Below are positions 1 through 7,700 of a stretch of DNA of 64,000 nt, piece after piece. Source of the DNA: Clostridia bacterium (GTDB lineage: Bacteria; Bacillota; Clostridia; Lutisporales; Lutisporaceae); NCBI GenBank assembly GCA_035628995.1, contig DASPIR010000022.1, positions 1 through 64,000 on the forward strand, read 5' to 3'. The position numbers and the translations under genes were made by a program. The notes under the pieces are model-generated. The model searched no databases. It saw nothing but the letters and a program-made list of their open reading frames with translations, and was not told where the DNA came from. The stretch's first letter is position 1; every line of letters starts with the position of its first letter.

Positions 1-2
1 CA

Positions 3-140
3 GGAGCTACAGCTGGAGATGCTGGAACACCTGCTGGAACTAATGGATCTTACAGCTTTACAGTAACAATTGATAAAGGATTAGGAACCCAAGCAACATC
101 AGTAGAAAAAACAATGACGATTACAGCAACAGCATTTTAG
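3..140 (+). CDS. C-terminal end of a surface/adhesin-like protein (partial)
   Basis: An open frame enters from the left edge and ends at TAG 138-140, giving 45 residues. The tail is rich in Gly, Ala, Thr and Ser (start GATAGDAGTPAGTNG) and passes into alternating beta-strand-like residues (YSFTVTIDKG, KTMTITATAF). This composition is typical of Ig-like or S-layer-type repeat domains of secreted Gram-positive proteins. There is no LPXTG sorting signal, so anchoring would have to lie upstream. A hairpin/T-run follows at once, supporting a real gene end. Family assignment rests on composition only. Confidence 0.55.
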   Translation, partial: GATAGDAGTPAGTNGSYSFTVTIDKGLGTQATSVEKTMTITATAF

Positions 141-150
141 TTTATTGATA

Positions 151-214
151 AAACGCACCTCCAGTGGTAAGATATGTGTAACGCATTTTTTATTACAAAG
201 GGTGCGTTTTTTAT
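151..214 (+). terminator. Terminator after the partial surface gene
   Basis: AAACGCACC (151-159) pairs with GGTGCGTTT (201-209), followed by T residues. The long loop holds a second small hairpin (ATGTG-TAA-CGCAT) that runs directly into its own T-tract, so either stem could terminate. Confidence 0.5.
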
Positions 215-251
215 GGTAAGAAATTAGAACGGAAAGGTGGGTGATTCTCTG

Positions 252-569
252 ATGAACTGTGAAAGAAGCAAATCCTGCTGCACGGGAGAGTGTGCAGGAC
301 ATTGTCAAAATAACGATATTAGCGTGAATGAGATCAGTTTAAACACGATCGTTGAATTGGAAATACACTATAGCGAATCAAAAGAGAAAGACTATATATT
401 TGAAAGCTTATACTCTATAACAAATATTCAAAGAAAAGAATTAAAGCTAACCGGTTTGGAAGGGAACAGATATGATAGTCTTGAATTAATGAAATTGCAG
501 GTCGTTGATAATTCTTCTTGTGATTTATACGAAAATGTTGATGTTTTATATATTAGAGATGATGTTTAA
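252..569 (+). CDS. Small Cys-rich hypothetical protein
   Basis: A 105-residue protein I do not recognise. The first 17 residues carry five cysteines (Cys 3, 8, 9, 13, 17; MNCERSKSCCTGECAGHC), a spacing that could bind a metal or Fe-S centre. The remainder is acidic and mixed alpha/beta, with one further Cys (DNSSCDLYENVDVLYIRDDV). ATG 252 is chosen because AGGTGG lies at 235-240. A GTG at 237 in frame would add five residues but would overlap that ribosome site. There is no signal peptide or membrane segment. It stands alone between two terminators, so it is a monocistronic unit. Confidence 0.6.
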   Translation: MNCERSKSCCTGECAGHCQNNDISVNEISLNTIVELEIHYSESKEKDYIFESLYSITNIQRKELKLTGLEGNRYDSLELMKLQVVDNSSCDLYENVDVLYIRDDV

Positions 570-582
570 TAGAAATCATATT

Positions 583-616
583 AAAACCCCTGATGAGAAA
601 AATCGGGGGTTTTGTC
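583..616 (+). terminator. Rho-independent terminator
   Basis: AAAACCCCTGAT pairs with AATCGGGGGTTTT around a GAGAAA loop, followed by TTTTGTCATTTTTT. It closes the Cys-rich gene. Confidence 0.85.
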
Positions 617-636
617 ATTTTTTGAGTTAATTTGTA

Positions 637-665
637 ATGACTAGAAAGCCTTTTAATATTATAAT
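637..665 (+). promoter_or_regulatory. Possible sigma-A promoter for the glucosaminidase gene
   Basis: ATGACT (637-642, TTGACT-like) and a perfect TATAAT (660-665) are separated by 17 nt. The site lies between a terminator and the start at 724. Confidence 0.4.
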
Positions 666-723
666 TAAAATATATCCGTTATTAAGGTGTAATTTGCAAA
701 ATGCATAGGGGGTGAGGCAGATA

Positions 724-2055
724 ATGAAGCAGGTAGTCGACAATCTCAGGGAGCAGGAATTTGTTAATGCGGGTAACGTTGAGACTTTAAGAAAATATAT
801 AAGAGTCAAAAACCCCACCAGCTCGGGAGAAGAGATTTCTGCCGTATTTGCCGATGCGCTGCATAAGATCATTGATACACGGATATATCAGTTCGAAGAA
901 AAGCATAGAAAAAAGATAAAAGATGATGTATTGAGAAAGGCCATAAATAAAAAGGAGTTCTCAATAAATGCAGCGGAGGTATTTAGCTCCTGCCTGTCTC
1001 TTAAGCTTCATGAGGACAGCTACATAGACAGCTTTACCCTCTGGATAAATCAGAATCAGACTATTCCTGTCTCTGCCCAAAAGGTGGACAAGCTGGTTTC
1101 GAGTGTAGAAAAGTTTGAAGAGGAATACATAGAAAATAACCTGGATGACATAGTTTATGAATTCGAAGCAACCTGGGCGGAGGACGAGACGCTGGCCAGC
1201 CTTGGGTTAGGAATAGATGAAGTTTTGGAAGGCGCCCTTGAGTTTGAATACCAAGAAACTGTGCCGGAAAATGAAGTCTTAGAATTTAAGGAACAGGAAG
1301 CTTCGAACACCAAAAGGTTTGATTTTGGAGTGCTTCTTGAGTTCACCCGCAACCTAGCTCTCTTGGTTTTGAACAATCTGAAATATGTAAGGCCTTCTGT
1401 GAAGCTGGCACTTTCTGCAGCGGTGCCCTTGGTAATCATTACCGCTTTTGTTCTCACAAGCCTGTTTGGTGACAACAGGATACATGCGCTGCAGCATCAG
1501 GATCAGGGCAAATATGCAGATATAACCGAAGACCAGGTGGACAGGTATATGTCTTTGGAATCAAGGGTGCTGAAAAAACTCGAGGGATTAAAGGTTCAAA
1601 AGGACTTGGTGCTGCTTGACGGTCTTCATCAGGGGTTCAAATATGTGAGGGTTGACGAGAGCAAGCTTAAGAAGTGGCTTGATAAAAAGAACTCGATGCT
1701 TACAGAGGAGCCATATTTTACAGCTATACTTGCCACCTCAAAAAAATACGATATAAATCCGCTGCTTATGTTTGCTATTGTAGGACAAGAGCAATCCTTT
1801 GTCCCCAAAACAGGAGCAGCTGCAAAAAAAATTGCAAATAATCCCTTCAATGTGTATGGCAGCTGGGAGAGCTATAATACGAATATCTATGATTCTTCCA
1901 GCCTTGCAGCCGATACAATAATAAAGTCCAGCAGCAATAGGCCGGTATATATGAACACCATCAGATGGATTAATAGAAAATATGCAGAAGACCCGAATTG
2001 GTGGAATGGTGTGTCAAAGCTTTTTGCTCAGATGGAAAAGGATATAGCCAATTAA
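724..2055 (+). CDS. Membrane-anchored glucosaminidase-domain protein
   Basis: A 443-residue protein. Residues 1-210 are a charged, helix-rich region without a signal peptide. About residues 220-246 form one hydrophobic segment (LALSAAVPLVIITAFVLTSL), so the N-terminal half is predicted to be cytoplasmic. The C-terminal ~120 residues resemble the LytD/endo-beta-N-acetylglucosaminidase fold: a GQEQSF motif with a candidate catalytic Glu, then IANNPFNVYGSW, an aromatic substrate-groove signature. It would cut glycan strands outside the membrane. ATG 724 sits 8 nt after AGGGGGTGAGG; GTG 712 is possible. The neighbour is the ftsEX division module, which suggests a role in wall remodelling. The N-terminal domain is unassigned. 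Confidence 0.7.
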   Translation: MKQVVDNLREQEFVNAGNVETLRKYIRVKNPTSSGEEISAVFADALHKIIDTRIYQFEEKHRKKIKDDVLRKAINKKEFSINAAEVFSSCLSLKLHEDSYIDSFTLWINQNQTIPVSAQKVDKLVSSVEKFEEEYIENNLDDIVYEFEATWAEDETLASLGLGIDEVLEGALEFEYQETVPENEVLEFKEQEASNTKRFDFGVLLEFTRNLALLVLNNLKYVRPSVKLALSAAVPLVIITAFVLTSLFGDNRIHALQHQDQGKYADITEDQVDRYMSLESRVLKKLEGLKVQKDLVLLDGLHQGFKYVRVDESKLKKWLDKKNSMLTEEPYFTAILATSKKYDINPLLMFAIVGQEQSFVPKTGAAAKKIANNPFNVYGSWESYNTNIYDSSSLAADTIIKSSSNRPVYMNTIRWINRKYAEDPNWWNGVSKLFAQMEKDIAN

Positions 2056-2173
2056 AAATAAACTAGCATTTTAGAAGGATTTCTGGTTGTTTTTGTAGAA
2101 GTACAATATGTTCAGGTCGAATTTGCCCGGTATTTGTATTGCTATTTTTCCAAAAGGTAAGGGGTGTGATAGG

Positions 2174-2860
2174 TTGATACAGCTAAAAAATGTATTTATG
2201 GAATTCCAGGATGGGCATAAGGTATTGAACAATATCAATTTAACTATAAACAATGGCGAATTTGTTTTTCTTGTAGGCTCCAGCGGAGCAGGCAAGTCAA
2301 CTATTATAAAACTGCTGCTCAAGGAGATCGAGCCTTCATCGGGCAGTATAATTGTAAATGACAAGGATATTACAAAGTACAGAAGAAAAGAGATTCCTTT
2401 TCACAGGAGAAATATTGGAGTGGTTTTTCAGGACTTTAAACTGCTGCTGGAAAAGAATGTGTATGAGAATGTGGCTTTTGCTATGGAAGTCATTGAAGCT
2501 CCTCCAAAAGAGATAAGACGTCAGGTGCCTATTGTCCTTAGCATGGTTGGCCTGAGCAGGAAGGCCGGGCTTTATCCTCACCAGCTTTCGGGGGGGGAAC
2601 AGCAGAGAGTATCCTTGGCTAGAGCAATGGTTAATAGTCCATCAATTCTTATTGCAGATGAGCCTACTGGAAACCTGGATCCGGAAATGTCCTGGGATAT
2701 TATGAAAACACTAAGTGAGATAAACCAACGAGGGACTACCATACTGATGGCTACCCACGCCAGTGATATAGTGAATGGGATGAAGAAACGAGTAGTCGCA
2801 GTAGAAAATGGTGCGATTATCAGGGATGAAAAGCGAGGTGGGTACGGCGGTGAAGCTTAG
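2174..2860 (+). CDS. ftsE: Cell division ATP-binding protein FtsE
   Basis: FtsE is the cytoplasmic ATPase that, with FtsX, relays ATP hydrolysis to a periplasmic or extracellular peptidoglycan hydrolase. Visible motifs are Walker A GSSGAGKST (residues 35-43), the Q-loop VVFQDFKLL, the ABC signature LSGGEQQR, Walker B ILIADEPTGNLD and the H-loop MATHAS. The TTG at 2174 is preferred because AAGGGGTG precedes it and it gives 228 residues, the normal FtsE length. Upstream in-frame ATG 2108 would add 22 atypical residues. The 3' end overlaps ftsX by 11 nt, indicating translational coupling. Confidence 0.93.
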   Translation: MIQLKNVFMEFQDGHKVLNNINLTINNGEFVFLVGSSGAGKSTIIKLLLKEIEPSSGSIIVNDKDITKYRRKEIPFHRRNIGVVFQDFKLLLEKNVYENVAFAMEVIEAPPKEIRRQVPIVLSMVGLSRKAGLYPHQLSGGEQQRVSLARAMVNSPSILIADEPTGNLDPEMSWDIMKTLSEINQRGTTILMATHASDIVNGMKKRVVAVENGAIIRDEKRGGYGGEA

Positions 2861-3746
2861 AACAGGTAAGTTTTTTATCAGAGAAGGGCTTTCAAGCCTT
2901 AAGAGAAACAGAACGATGAGTGCTGCGGCAATAACCTCAGTAGTAGCAGCGCTCTTAGTTATAGGAATATTCTTGGTTATAGTGCTCAATATAGATTTTG
3001 CAGCTACTAAGCTGGAATCACAGATTGAGATGATGGTATATCTGAACGACGGACTGAGTGAGAACATTATAGATACTATGAATACTGAGATTAAATCAAT
3101 AAACGGAGTAAAATCTGCAGAGTTCATATCCAAAGCTGTAGCACTTAAGAATTTGGAGAAAAAATGGGGCGATAACTCCTATCTGCTGGAGGGCCTGGAT
3201 GGTGACAATCCGCTTCCGGATGCTTTCCTCATTACCCTGTCAGATCCAAATAAGGCATCCAGCGTAGCAATGTCGGTATCAGCAATTTCAAATATTGAAA
3301 AAGTAGTATATGGCAAGGAGGAGCTTGCAAAGCTCTTGAGTACAACCTATGTGTTGAGAATGAGCAGTGTTGTGATAATACTCATACTCCTGTTCATTTC
3401 AATATTCATAATAGCGAACACCATAAAGCTCACCCTATATGCCAGAAGGCGTGAGATAGGGATAATGAAATACGTAGGTGCCACAGACTGGTTTGTAAGG
3501 ATGCCATTTATCATTGAAGGGATAATGGTGGGCATAATTGGAGCCATAGCAGCCACTGCTATACTTGGAGGCGCCTACTTTTACTGTTCCAACCTTGTAA
3601 AAAACCAGATGATAGGCTTTATGTCCATATCCCTTATGCCTTTTAATCAGATTATAACAAGCATGATGGTGCTTTTGATAACTGTCGGTATAATAATCGG
3701 CGCAGCAGGAAGCCTTATTTCGGTAAGAAAGTTTATTAAAGTTTAG
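2850..3746 (+). CDS. ftsX: Cell division protein FtsX
   Basis: Permease-like partner of FtsE, 298 residues. It has an N-terminal TM (about 22-46, ITSVVAALLVIGIFLVIV), an extracellular loop of about 120 residues that in this family contacts the PcsB/CwlO-type hydrolase, and three C-terminal TMs. A charged stretch (YARRREIGIMKYVGAT) matches the FtsX coupling helix region. GTG 2850 is chosen because GAGGTGG lies about 9 nt upstream and the length fits the family. ATG 2826 and GTG 2838 are alternatives. The next gene is a coiled-coil M23 protein, the expected client. Confidence 0.92.
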   Translation: MKLRTGKFFIREGLSSLKRNRTMSAAAITSVVAALLVIGIFLVIVLNIDFAATKLESQIEMMVYLNDGLSENIIDTMNTEIKSINGVKSAEFISKAVALKNLEKKWGDNSYLLEGLDGDNPLPDAFLITLSDPNKASSVAMSVSAISNIEKVVYGKEELAKLLSTTYVLRMSSVVIILILLFISIFIIANTIKLTLYARRREIGIMKYVGATDWFVRMPFIIEGIMVGIIGAIAATAILGGAYFYCSNLVKNQMIGFMSISLMPFNQIITSMMVLLITVGIIIGAAGSLISVRKFIKV

Positions 3747-3838
3747 GCCCCTTCCAGGCGCAGCCTGTCAGCATTGAAGCTGCGCTTCAATGAATGGGCA
3801 AATTAAGGAATGTCTTAATAAATTAAAACTAGGAGGGG
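3747..3838 (+). promoter_or_regulatory. Structured leader element, copy 1
   Basis: The element begins right after the ftsX stop and ends in the ribosome site AGGAGGGG (3831-3838). Predicted stems: P1 GCCC (3747-3750)/GGGC (3796-3799); P2 AGGC (3756-3759)/GCCT (3763-3766); P3 CATTGAAGC (3772-3780)/GCTTCAATG (3784-3792), perfect 9 bp; P4 TTAAG (3803-3807)/CTTAA (3814-3818). A close relative lies at 21473-21570 upstream of a PspC gene. I could not match it to a known riboswitch class. Confidence 0.6.
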
Positions 3839-3843
3839 TAGAG

Positions 3844-4980
3844 TTGAAAAAAAGAATAGTTGCATTCTTACTAGCACTTATGCTTTCAATACCCTTTGCT
3901 AATGTTTATGCAAAGAGCCCTACTGAAGTTGACAAGCTTAAGCAGGAGCAGGATAAGCTGAATAGTCAGATACAGCAGACCCAAAAAACCATTAACGAGG
4001 TAAAGAAGGAGAAGAAAAATGTATCAAAGGCTATAGAAGACCTGGATCATAAGCTTAATCAAGCTGAGGATGAGCTTTCCAATGTCGAAAGCACGCTTTC
4101 CCAACTAGAGAATCAGATTGCAGTTACAACAAGGGAGCTTGAAAGAGCCTCTAGTGATGCCGGTAGTCAGAAGGAACTCTTGAAAAAGAGAGTAAGAGTC
4201 ATGTATGAAAACGGAAACGTTGGATATATGTCGGTAATATTGAACTCCACGAGCTTCTCGGATTTTATATCCAGACTAGATTTTCTCAAAAAGATTATCA
4301 ACTTTGATATGAATCTGTTAAGTAAAATGAAAAGTCACCGTGATTCGGTTGCAGATAAAAGAAATCAGCTGGGATCAGAGCTGAAGGAAAAAGAAAGGCT
4401 TAAGAATCAGATAGGCGAGAAAAAGGAGCAGGTTGCGACAGCTAAGGAGGATAGAGAGAAGACACTTAAGGACCTTACCAAAGACTTGAAAGAGCTGGAG
4501 CGACAAGAGGACAAGCTCTTGGCACAATCCGCCGAGATTGGGAAGAAGATAGTCTCACTGCAGTCCTCCAACAAATATATAGGAGGAAAGATAGGCTGGC
4601 CCGCACCGGGCTATTCCAGGATCACATCTCCTTATGGCTACAGGACTCACCCAATACTTAAGAAGAAAAAGCTGCACACGGGAATAGACATTGCAGTTCC
4701 AAGCGGCTCAACCATAGTTGCCGCAAACGCAGGAAAGGTCATATACTCAGGATATTATGGAGGCTATGGCAATACTGTAATCATAGACCATGGCGGTAAA
4801 ATATCTACGCTGTATGCTCATAACAGCAAGCTTCTTGTAAAGGTTGGAGATGAGGTTGAAAAGGGCAAAGCGATAACAAAATCCGGCAGCACAGGCCTTT
4901 CAACAGGACCACACCTTCACTTTGAGGTAAGAGAAAACGGGCAGCATGTAGATCCAATGAAGTATTTGACAGGCAAGTAG
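3844..4980 (+). CDS. Coiled-coil M23 murein hydrolase (PcsB/EnvC-like FtsEX client)
   Basis: A secreted 378-residue protein. It has a signal peptide (residues 1 to about 24, KKRIVAFLLALMLSIPFANVYA), a long Lys/Glu/Gln-rich coiled coil (about 28-245), and a C-terminal LytM/M23 domain (about 250-378). The zinc-site motifs of active M23 enzymes are present (HTGIDI, then HLHFEVRENG), so it may be catalytic rather than a degenerate activator. TTG 3844 follows AGGAGGGG by 5-6 nt. An upstream in-frame ATG (3790) would add an 18-residue charged extension before the signal peptide. Its position behind ftsEX fits an FtsX-regulated septal hydrolase. Confidence 0.85.
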   Translation: MKKRIVAFLLALMLSIPFANVYAKSPTEVDKLKQEQDKLNSQIQQTQKTINEVKKEKKNVSKAIEDLDHKLNQAEDELSNVESTLSQLENQIAVTTRELERASSDAGSQKELLKKRVRVMYENGNVGYMSVILNSTSFSDFISRLDFLKKIINFDMNLLSKMKSHRDSVADKRNQLGSELKEKERLKNQIGEKKEQVATAKEDREKTLKDLTKDLKELERQEDKLLAQSAEIGKKIVSLQSSNKYIGGKIGWPAPGYSRITSPYGYRTHPILKKKKLHTGIDIAVPSGSTIVAANAGKVIYSGYYGGYGNTVIIDHGGKISTLYAHNSKLLVKVGDEVEKGKAITKSGSTGLSTGPHLHFEVRENGQHVDPMKYLTGK

Positions 4981-5003
4981 GGGCGATTCACGAATCGCCC
5001 GTC
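4979..5003. repeat. GGGCGA-type palindrome
   Basis: GGGCGATT-cacg-AATCGCCC starts at the stop codon of the hydrolase gene. It resembles the palindrome at 42029-42054 and more loosely the one at 22612-22634. Confidence 0.55.
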
Positions 5004-5021
5004 CTATACAGGGTAGAGATT

Positions 5022-5052
5022 AAAAATACACCAATTTGGTGTATTTTTTTTA
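5022..5052 (+). terminator. Rho-independent terminator
   Basis: AAAAATACACC pairs with GGTGTATTTTT around AATTT, running into a long T-tract. It ends the ftsEX transcription unit. Confidence 0.85.
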
Positions 5053-5064
5053 TCCTTTGAATAA

Positions 5065-5094
5065 TTGACATGACATAAGACAATATTATACAAT
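5065..5094 (+). promoter_or_regulatory. Promoter of the zinc-transport operon
   Basis: TTGACA (5065-5070) with a -10 at TATACA (5087-5092, 16-nt spacer) or TACAAT (5089-5094, 18-nt spacer), directly upstream of the operator. Confidence 0.6.
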
Positions 5095-5099
5095 GTAAA

Positions 5100-5114
5100 T
5101 GCAAATTGTTTGCA
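5100..5114. promoter_or_regulatory. Predicted Zur/Fur-family operator
   Basis: A perfect inverted repeat TGCAAA-TTG-TTTGCA overlaps the expected transcription start of the operon. The operon's last gene encodes a Fur-family protein, so this is most simply its autoregulatory site. Confidence 0.65.
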
Positions 5115-5130
5115 AAAAGGGGAAGGATGA

Positions 5131-6099
5131 ATGAAAAAGGTAAAAACAGCATTAATCGTTTTACTACTGCTTAGTATGGTGCTGTCGGGCTGTGCAGGAG
5201 CTAGTGAAAAGCCTATAGACCGAAGTAATCAGAACGAGACAGATAAAGGCCGGATGAAAATATATGCCAGCTTTTACCCCATGTATTTTCTCGCGAGTGA
5301 GATAGCCGGGGATAAGGCAGAGGTAATATCCATGGTGCCTGCGGGAGCGGAACCCCATGATTGGGAGCCTAGCCCCAGGATGGTAATAGAGCTCAGTAAG
5401 GCTGACATGCTTATATATAACGGTGTGGGAATGGAGCCTTGGATTGATAAAATACTGCCCAATATCAACAGCGGTAAAACGAAAATAGTTGATGCCAGCG
5501 TAGGTATTGAACTCCTTAAATCTGAGAAACACGAGGAAGAGGAAGTACAAAATGGGGAAGACCACGAACATGGTATCTACGACCCTCATATATGGGTGAG
5601 TCCAAAAAGAGCGATGCAGCAGGCTCAGACCATTTGTCAGGCAATTGTGGAGATTGACCCTGAAAACTCTGAATATTATAGGAAGAATATGGCTGAACTG
5701 GATTCGAAGCTCGCTAAGCTGGATAAAGATATCAGTGATGCCTCCAAGTCTTTTAAGAGTAATGTGATTGTTGTTTCCCATGAAGCCTTCGGATACTTTG
5801 CAAAGGACTATAGGCTGGAGCAGATTGCTATCACGGGAATCAATCCTCAGGCAGAGATCAGTTCTTCAAAGATGATAGAGCTCACCAGGGTTTGCAAGGA
5901 AAAGAATGTCGAATACATATTCTTTGAAAAGCTTACAAGCCCCAAGCTCTCTGAAACCTTAGCAGGGGAAGTGGGCGCAGGAACGCTGGTGCTCAATGAT
6001 GCTGCAGGCTTGAACGAAGAAGATATTAAGTCTGGGAAGGACTATATTACAGTTATGTACGAGAATTTAGAAAACTTGAAAAAGGCGTTGGGTGATTAA
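5131..6099 (+). CDS. znuA: Zinc ABC transporter substrate-binding lipoprotein
   Basis: Cluster A-I metal-binding lipoprotein (TroA/ZnuA family), 322 residues. It captures the ion outside the membrane for the permease and ATPase that follow. It has a lipoprotein signal peptide with lipobox LSGC (Cys21). Metal-site regions are visible: GAEPHDWEPSP, the DPHIWVSP segment, and VVSHEAFGYFA. A short acidic/His loop (EKHEEEEVQNGEDHEHG) sits at about 135-151, as is common in zinc rather than manganese binders, though shorter than usual. ATG 5131 follows GGGGAAGGA. It is the first gene of a four-gene operon. Manganese specificity is the main alternative. Confidence 0.85.
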   Translation: MKKVKTALIVLLLLSMVLSGCAGASEKPIDRSNQNETDKGRMKIYASFYPMYFLASEIAGDKAEVISMVPAGAEPHDWEPSPRMVIELSKADMLIYNGVGMEPWIDKILPNINSGKTKIVDASVGIELLKSEKHEEEEVQNGEDHEHGIYDPHIWVSPKRAMQQAQTICQAIVEIDPENSEYYRKNMAELDSKLAKLDKDISDASKSFKSNVIVVSHEAFGYFAKDYRLEQIAITGINPQAEISSSKMIELTRVCKEKNVEYIFFEKLTSPKLSETLAGEVGAGTLVLNDAAGLNEEDIKSGKDYITVMYENLENLKKALGD

Positions 6100-6852
6100 A
6101 TGGGAGCAGATATTATAAAAATTGAGAACATAAGCTTCGGGTATGGCAGAATTAATGTGCTGGATGGAGTAAGTACTACCATCAAAGACGGAGATTTTTT
6201 GGGAATAGTAGGCCCCAATGGTTCGGGTAAAAGTACGCTGCTTAAGATTTTTCTGGGATTGCTAAAACCTCAGAAAGGGACTATAAAGGTTTTTGATACT
6301 GATATCAATAAATTCAACCAATGGGGCAAGATTGGATATATACCACAGAAAGCCACTTCCTTCAACCAAGGCTTTCCGGCAACTGTAGAGGAAGTGGTCT
6401 CGGCTAATCTTTATCCTATGGTAGGTTTGGCAGGGCGTACGGGTAAAATCCACCGGGAGAAGGTGGATGAAGCACTTCGGACTGTGGATATGCTGGAGTT
6501 TAAGAAAAGGATTATAGGAAGGCTTTCCGGAGGCCAGCAGCAGAGGGTATTCATAGCTAAATCCCTGGTCAGCAATCCACGGGTAATATTTATGGATGAA
6601 CCTACAGTCGGAATAGACCAGAAATCAGAGGAAAGCTTTTATGAGCTGATGGATTCTCTGAATAAAAACAGAGGAATTACGTTGGTAATTGTTACTCATG
6701 ATATAGGCGCTATTGATAAGAGAGTCAACAGGGTATTGTGCTTATCCGAGGGAAAACTTCTTGAGCATGACTGTGCAATAAATCAAGGTGCAGATATATT
6801 CAAAGAAGCCTATGAAAATCACAACAGGGCTCAAATAACTCACAGACATTAG
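6100..6852 (+). CDS. znuC: Zinc ABC transporter ATP-binding protein
   Basis: ATPase of the metal importer, 250 residues. It has Walker A (GPNGSGKST, about 38-46), Q-loop (YIPQKAT), signature (LSGGQQQR), Walker B (VIFMDEPTVGID) and H-loop (VTHDIG). The start codon follows the lipoprotein stop with no gap, and the ribosome site lies inside the preceding gene (GGGTGATT). The C-terminus ends in a short His-containing tail (THRH). It pairs with the permease encoded next. Confidence 0.88.
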   Translation: MGADIIKIENISFGYGRINVLDGVSTTIKDGDFLGIVGPNGSGKSTLLKIFLGLLKPQKGTIKVFDTDINKFNQWGKIGYIPQKATSFNQGFPATVEEVVSANLYPMVGLAGRTGKIHREKVDEALRTVDMLEFKKRIIGRLSGGQQQRVFIAKSLVSNPRVIFMDEPTVGIDQKSEESFYELMDSLNKNRGITLVIVTHDIGAIDKRVNRVLCLSEGKLLEHDCAINQGADIFKEAYENHNRAQITHRH

Positions 6853-6867
6853 GCGGGGGTAAGATAT

Positions 6868-7677
6868 ATGTTAGAATTGCTTAGTTTTGAATTCATGCAG
6901 AGGGCTTTTGCAGCGGGGCTCTTGGTAGCAGTGATATGTCCGCTTATTGGAACCTTTGTTGTTATGAGAAGGTTGTCCATGATAGGCGATACACTTTCCC
7001 ACGCATCTCTTGCCGGTATTGCCGCAGGTATGCTTGGAGGATTTTATCCTTTGTGGGGGGCACTGATTTTTTCTTTGGCTGCTGCTATAGGTGTTGAGCA
7101 ATTGAGAAAACGCTTTTCGCAATATGCGGAGCTTTCAATATCCATAGTGCTTTCGGCGAGCATAGGTCTGGCTGTTGTGTTAATCAGTCTTGCCAAATCC
7201 TTTAATGCAGATTTGCTAAGCTATCTGTTCGGCAGCATAATTGCGGTCACTATGCTTGATATATACACAATACTAGGTTTAAGTATCATCATACTGGTTT
7301 CGGTATGGCTGCTTTATAAGGAATTTTTCTATATGGCCTTTGATGAGGAGGGGGCGGAGCTTGCAGGAATACCTGTATCAACGCTGAATATATATTTTAC
7401 AGCACTCACAGCCATGACAATTGTGGTTTCCATGAGGGTTGTCGGAATACTTATGGTATCCTCACTTATGGTTGTCCCCGTAGCCTGCAGCTTATTGATA
7501 TCCAAAAGCTTTAAAAATACGATTTTCTTATCGGTGGTTTTTGCATTAATATCTGTGGTCGTAGGACTTTTTACATCCTACTATTTTGACCTTGCACCTG
7601 GAGGCTCTATCGTATTAACCTCTGTATTTATACTGCTTATTGTTTTGACTGTTAAAAAAATATTCAGAATGCAGTGA
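6868..7677 (+). CDS. znuB: Zinc ABC transporter permease
   Basis: Integral membrane permease of the ABC-3 family, 269 residues with about eight hydrophobic helices. The family hallmarks are visible: an N-terminal GTFVVMRRLSMIGDTLSHAS segment and a central FDEEGAELAGI coupling region. It forms the channel for the metal delivered by the lipoprotein. ATG 6868 is preceded by GGCGGGGG. The stop codon overlaps the upstream end of the regulator frame. Confidence 0.88.
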   Translation: MLELLSFEFMQRAFAAGLLVAVICPLIGTFVVMRRLSMIGDTLSHASLAGIAAGMLGGFYPLWGALIFSLAAAIGVEQLRKRFSQYAELSISIVLSASIGLAVVLISLAKSFNADLLSYLFGSIIAVTMLDIYTILGLSIIILVSVWLLYKEFFYMAFDEEGAELAGIPVSTLNIYFTALTAMTIVVSMRVVGILMVSSLMVVPVACSLLISKSFKNTIFLSVVFALISVVVGLFTSYYFDLAPGGSIVLTSVFILLIVLTVKKIFRMQ

Positions 7678-7700
7678 TCATGAAACAAGGAAGTGTAGAA

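Noticed and set aside
2108-2173. 22-residue N-terminal extension of FtsE
   Set aside because: No ribosome site, and atypical residues. The TTG at 2174 with AAGGGGTG gives the normal length.
5164-5781. 205-residue minus-strand frame opposite the zinc-binding lipoprotein gene
   Set aside because: No ribosome site, and the sense strand encodes a full, recognisable lipoprotein. It is an antisense shadow.
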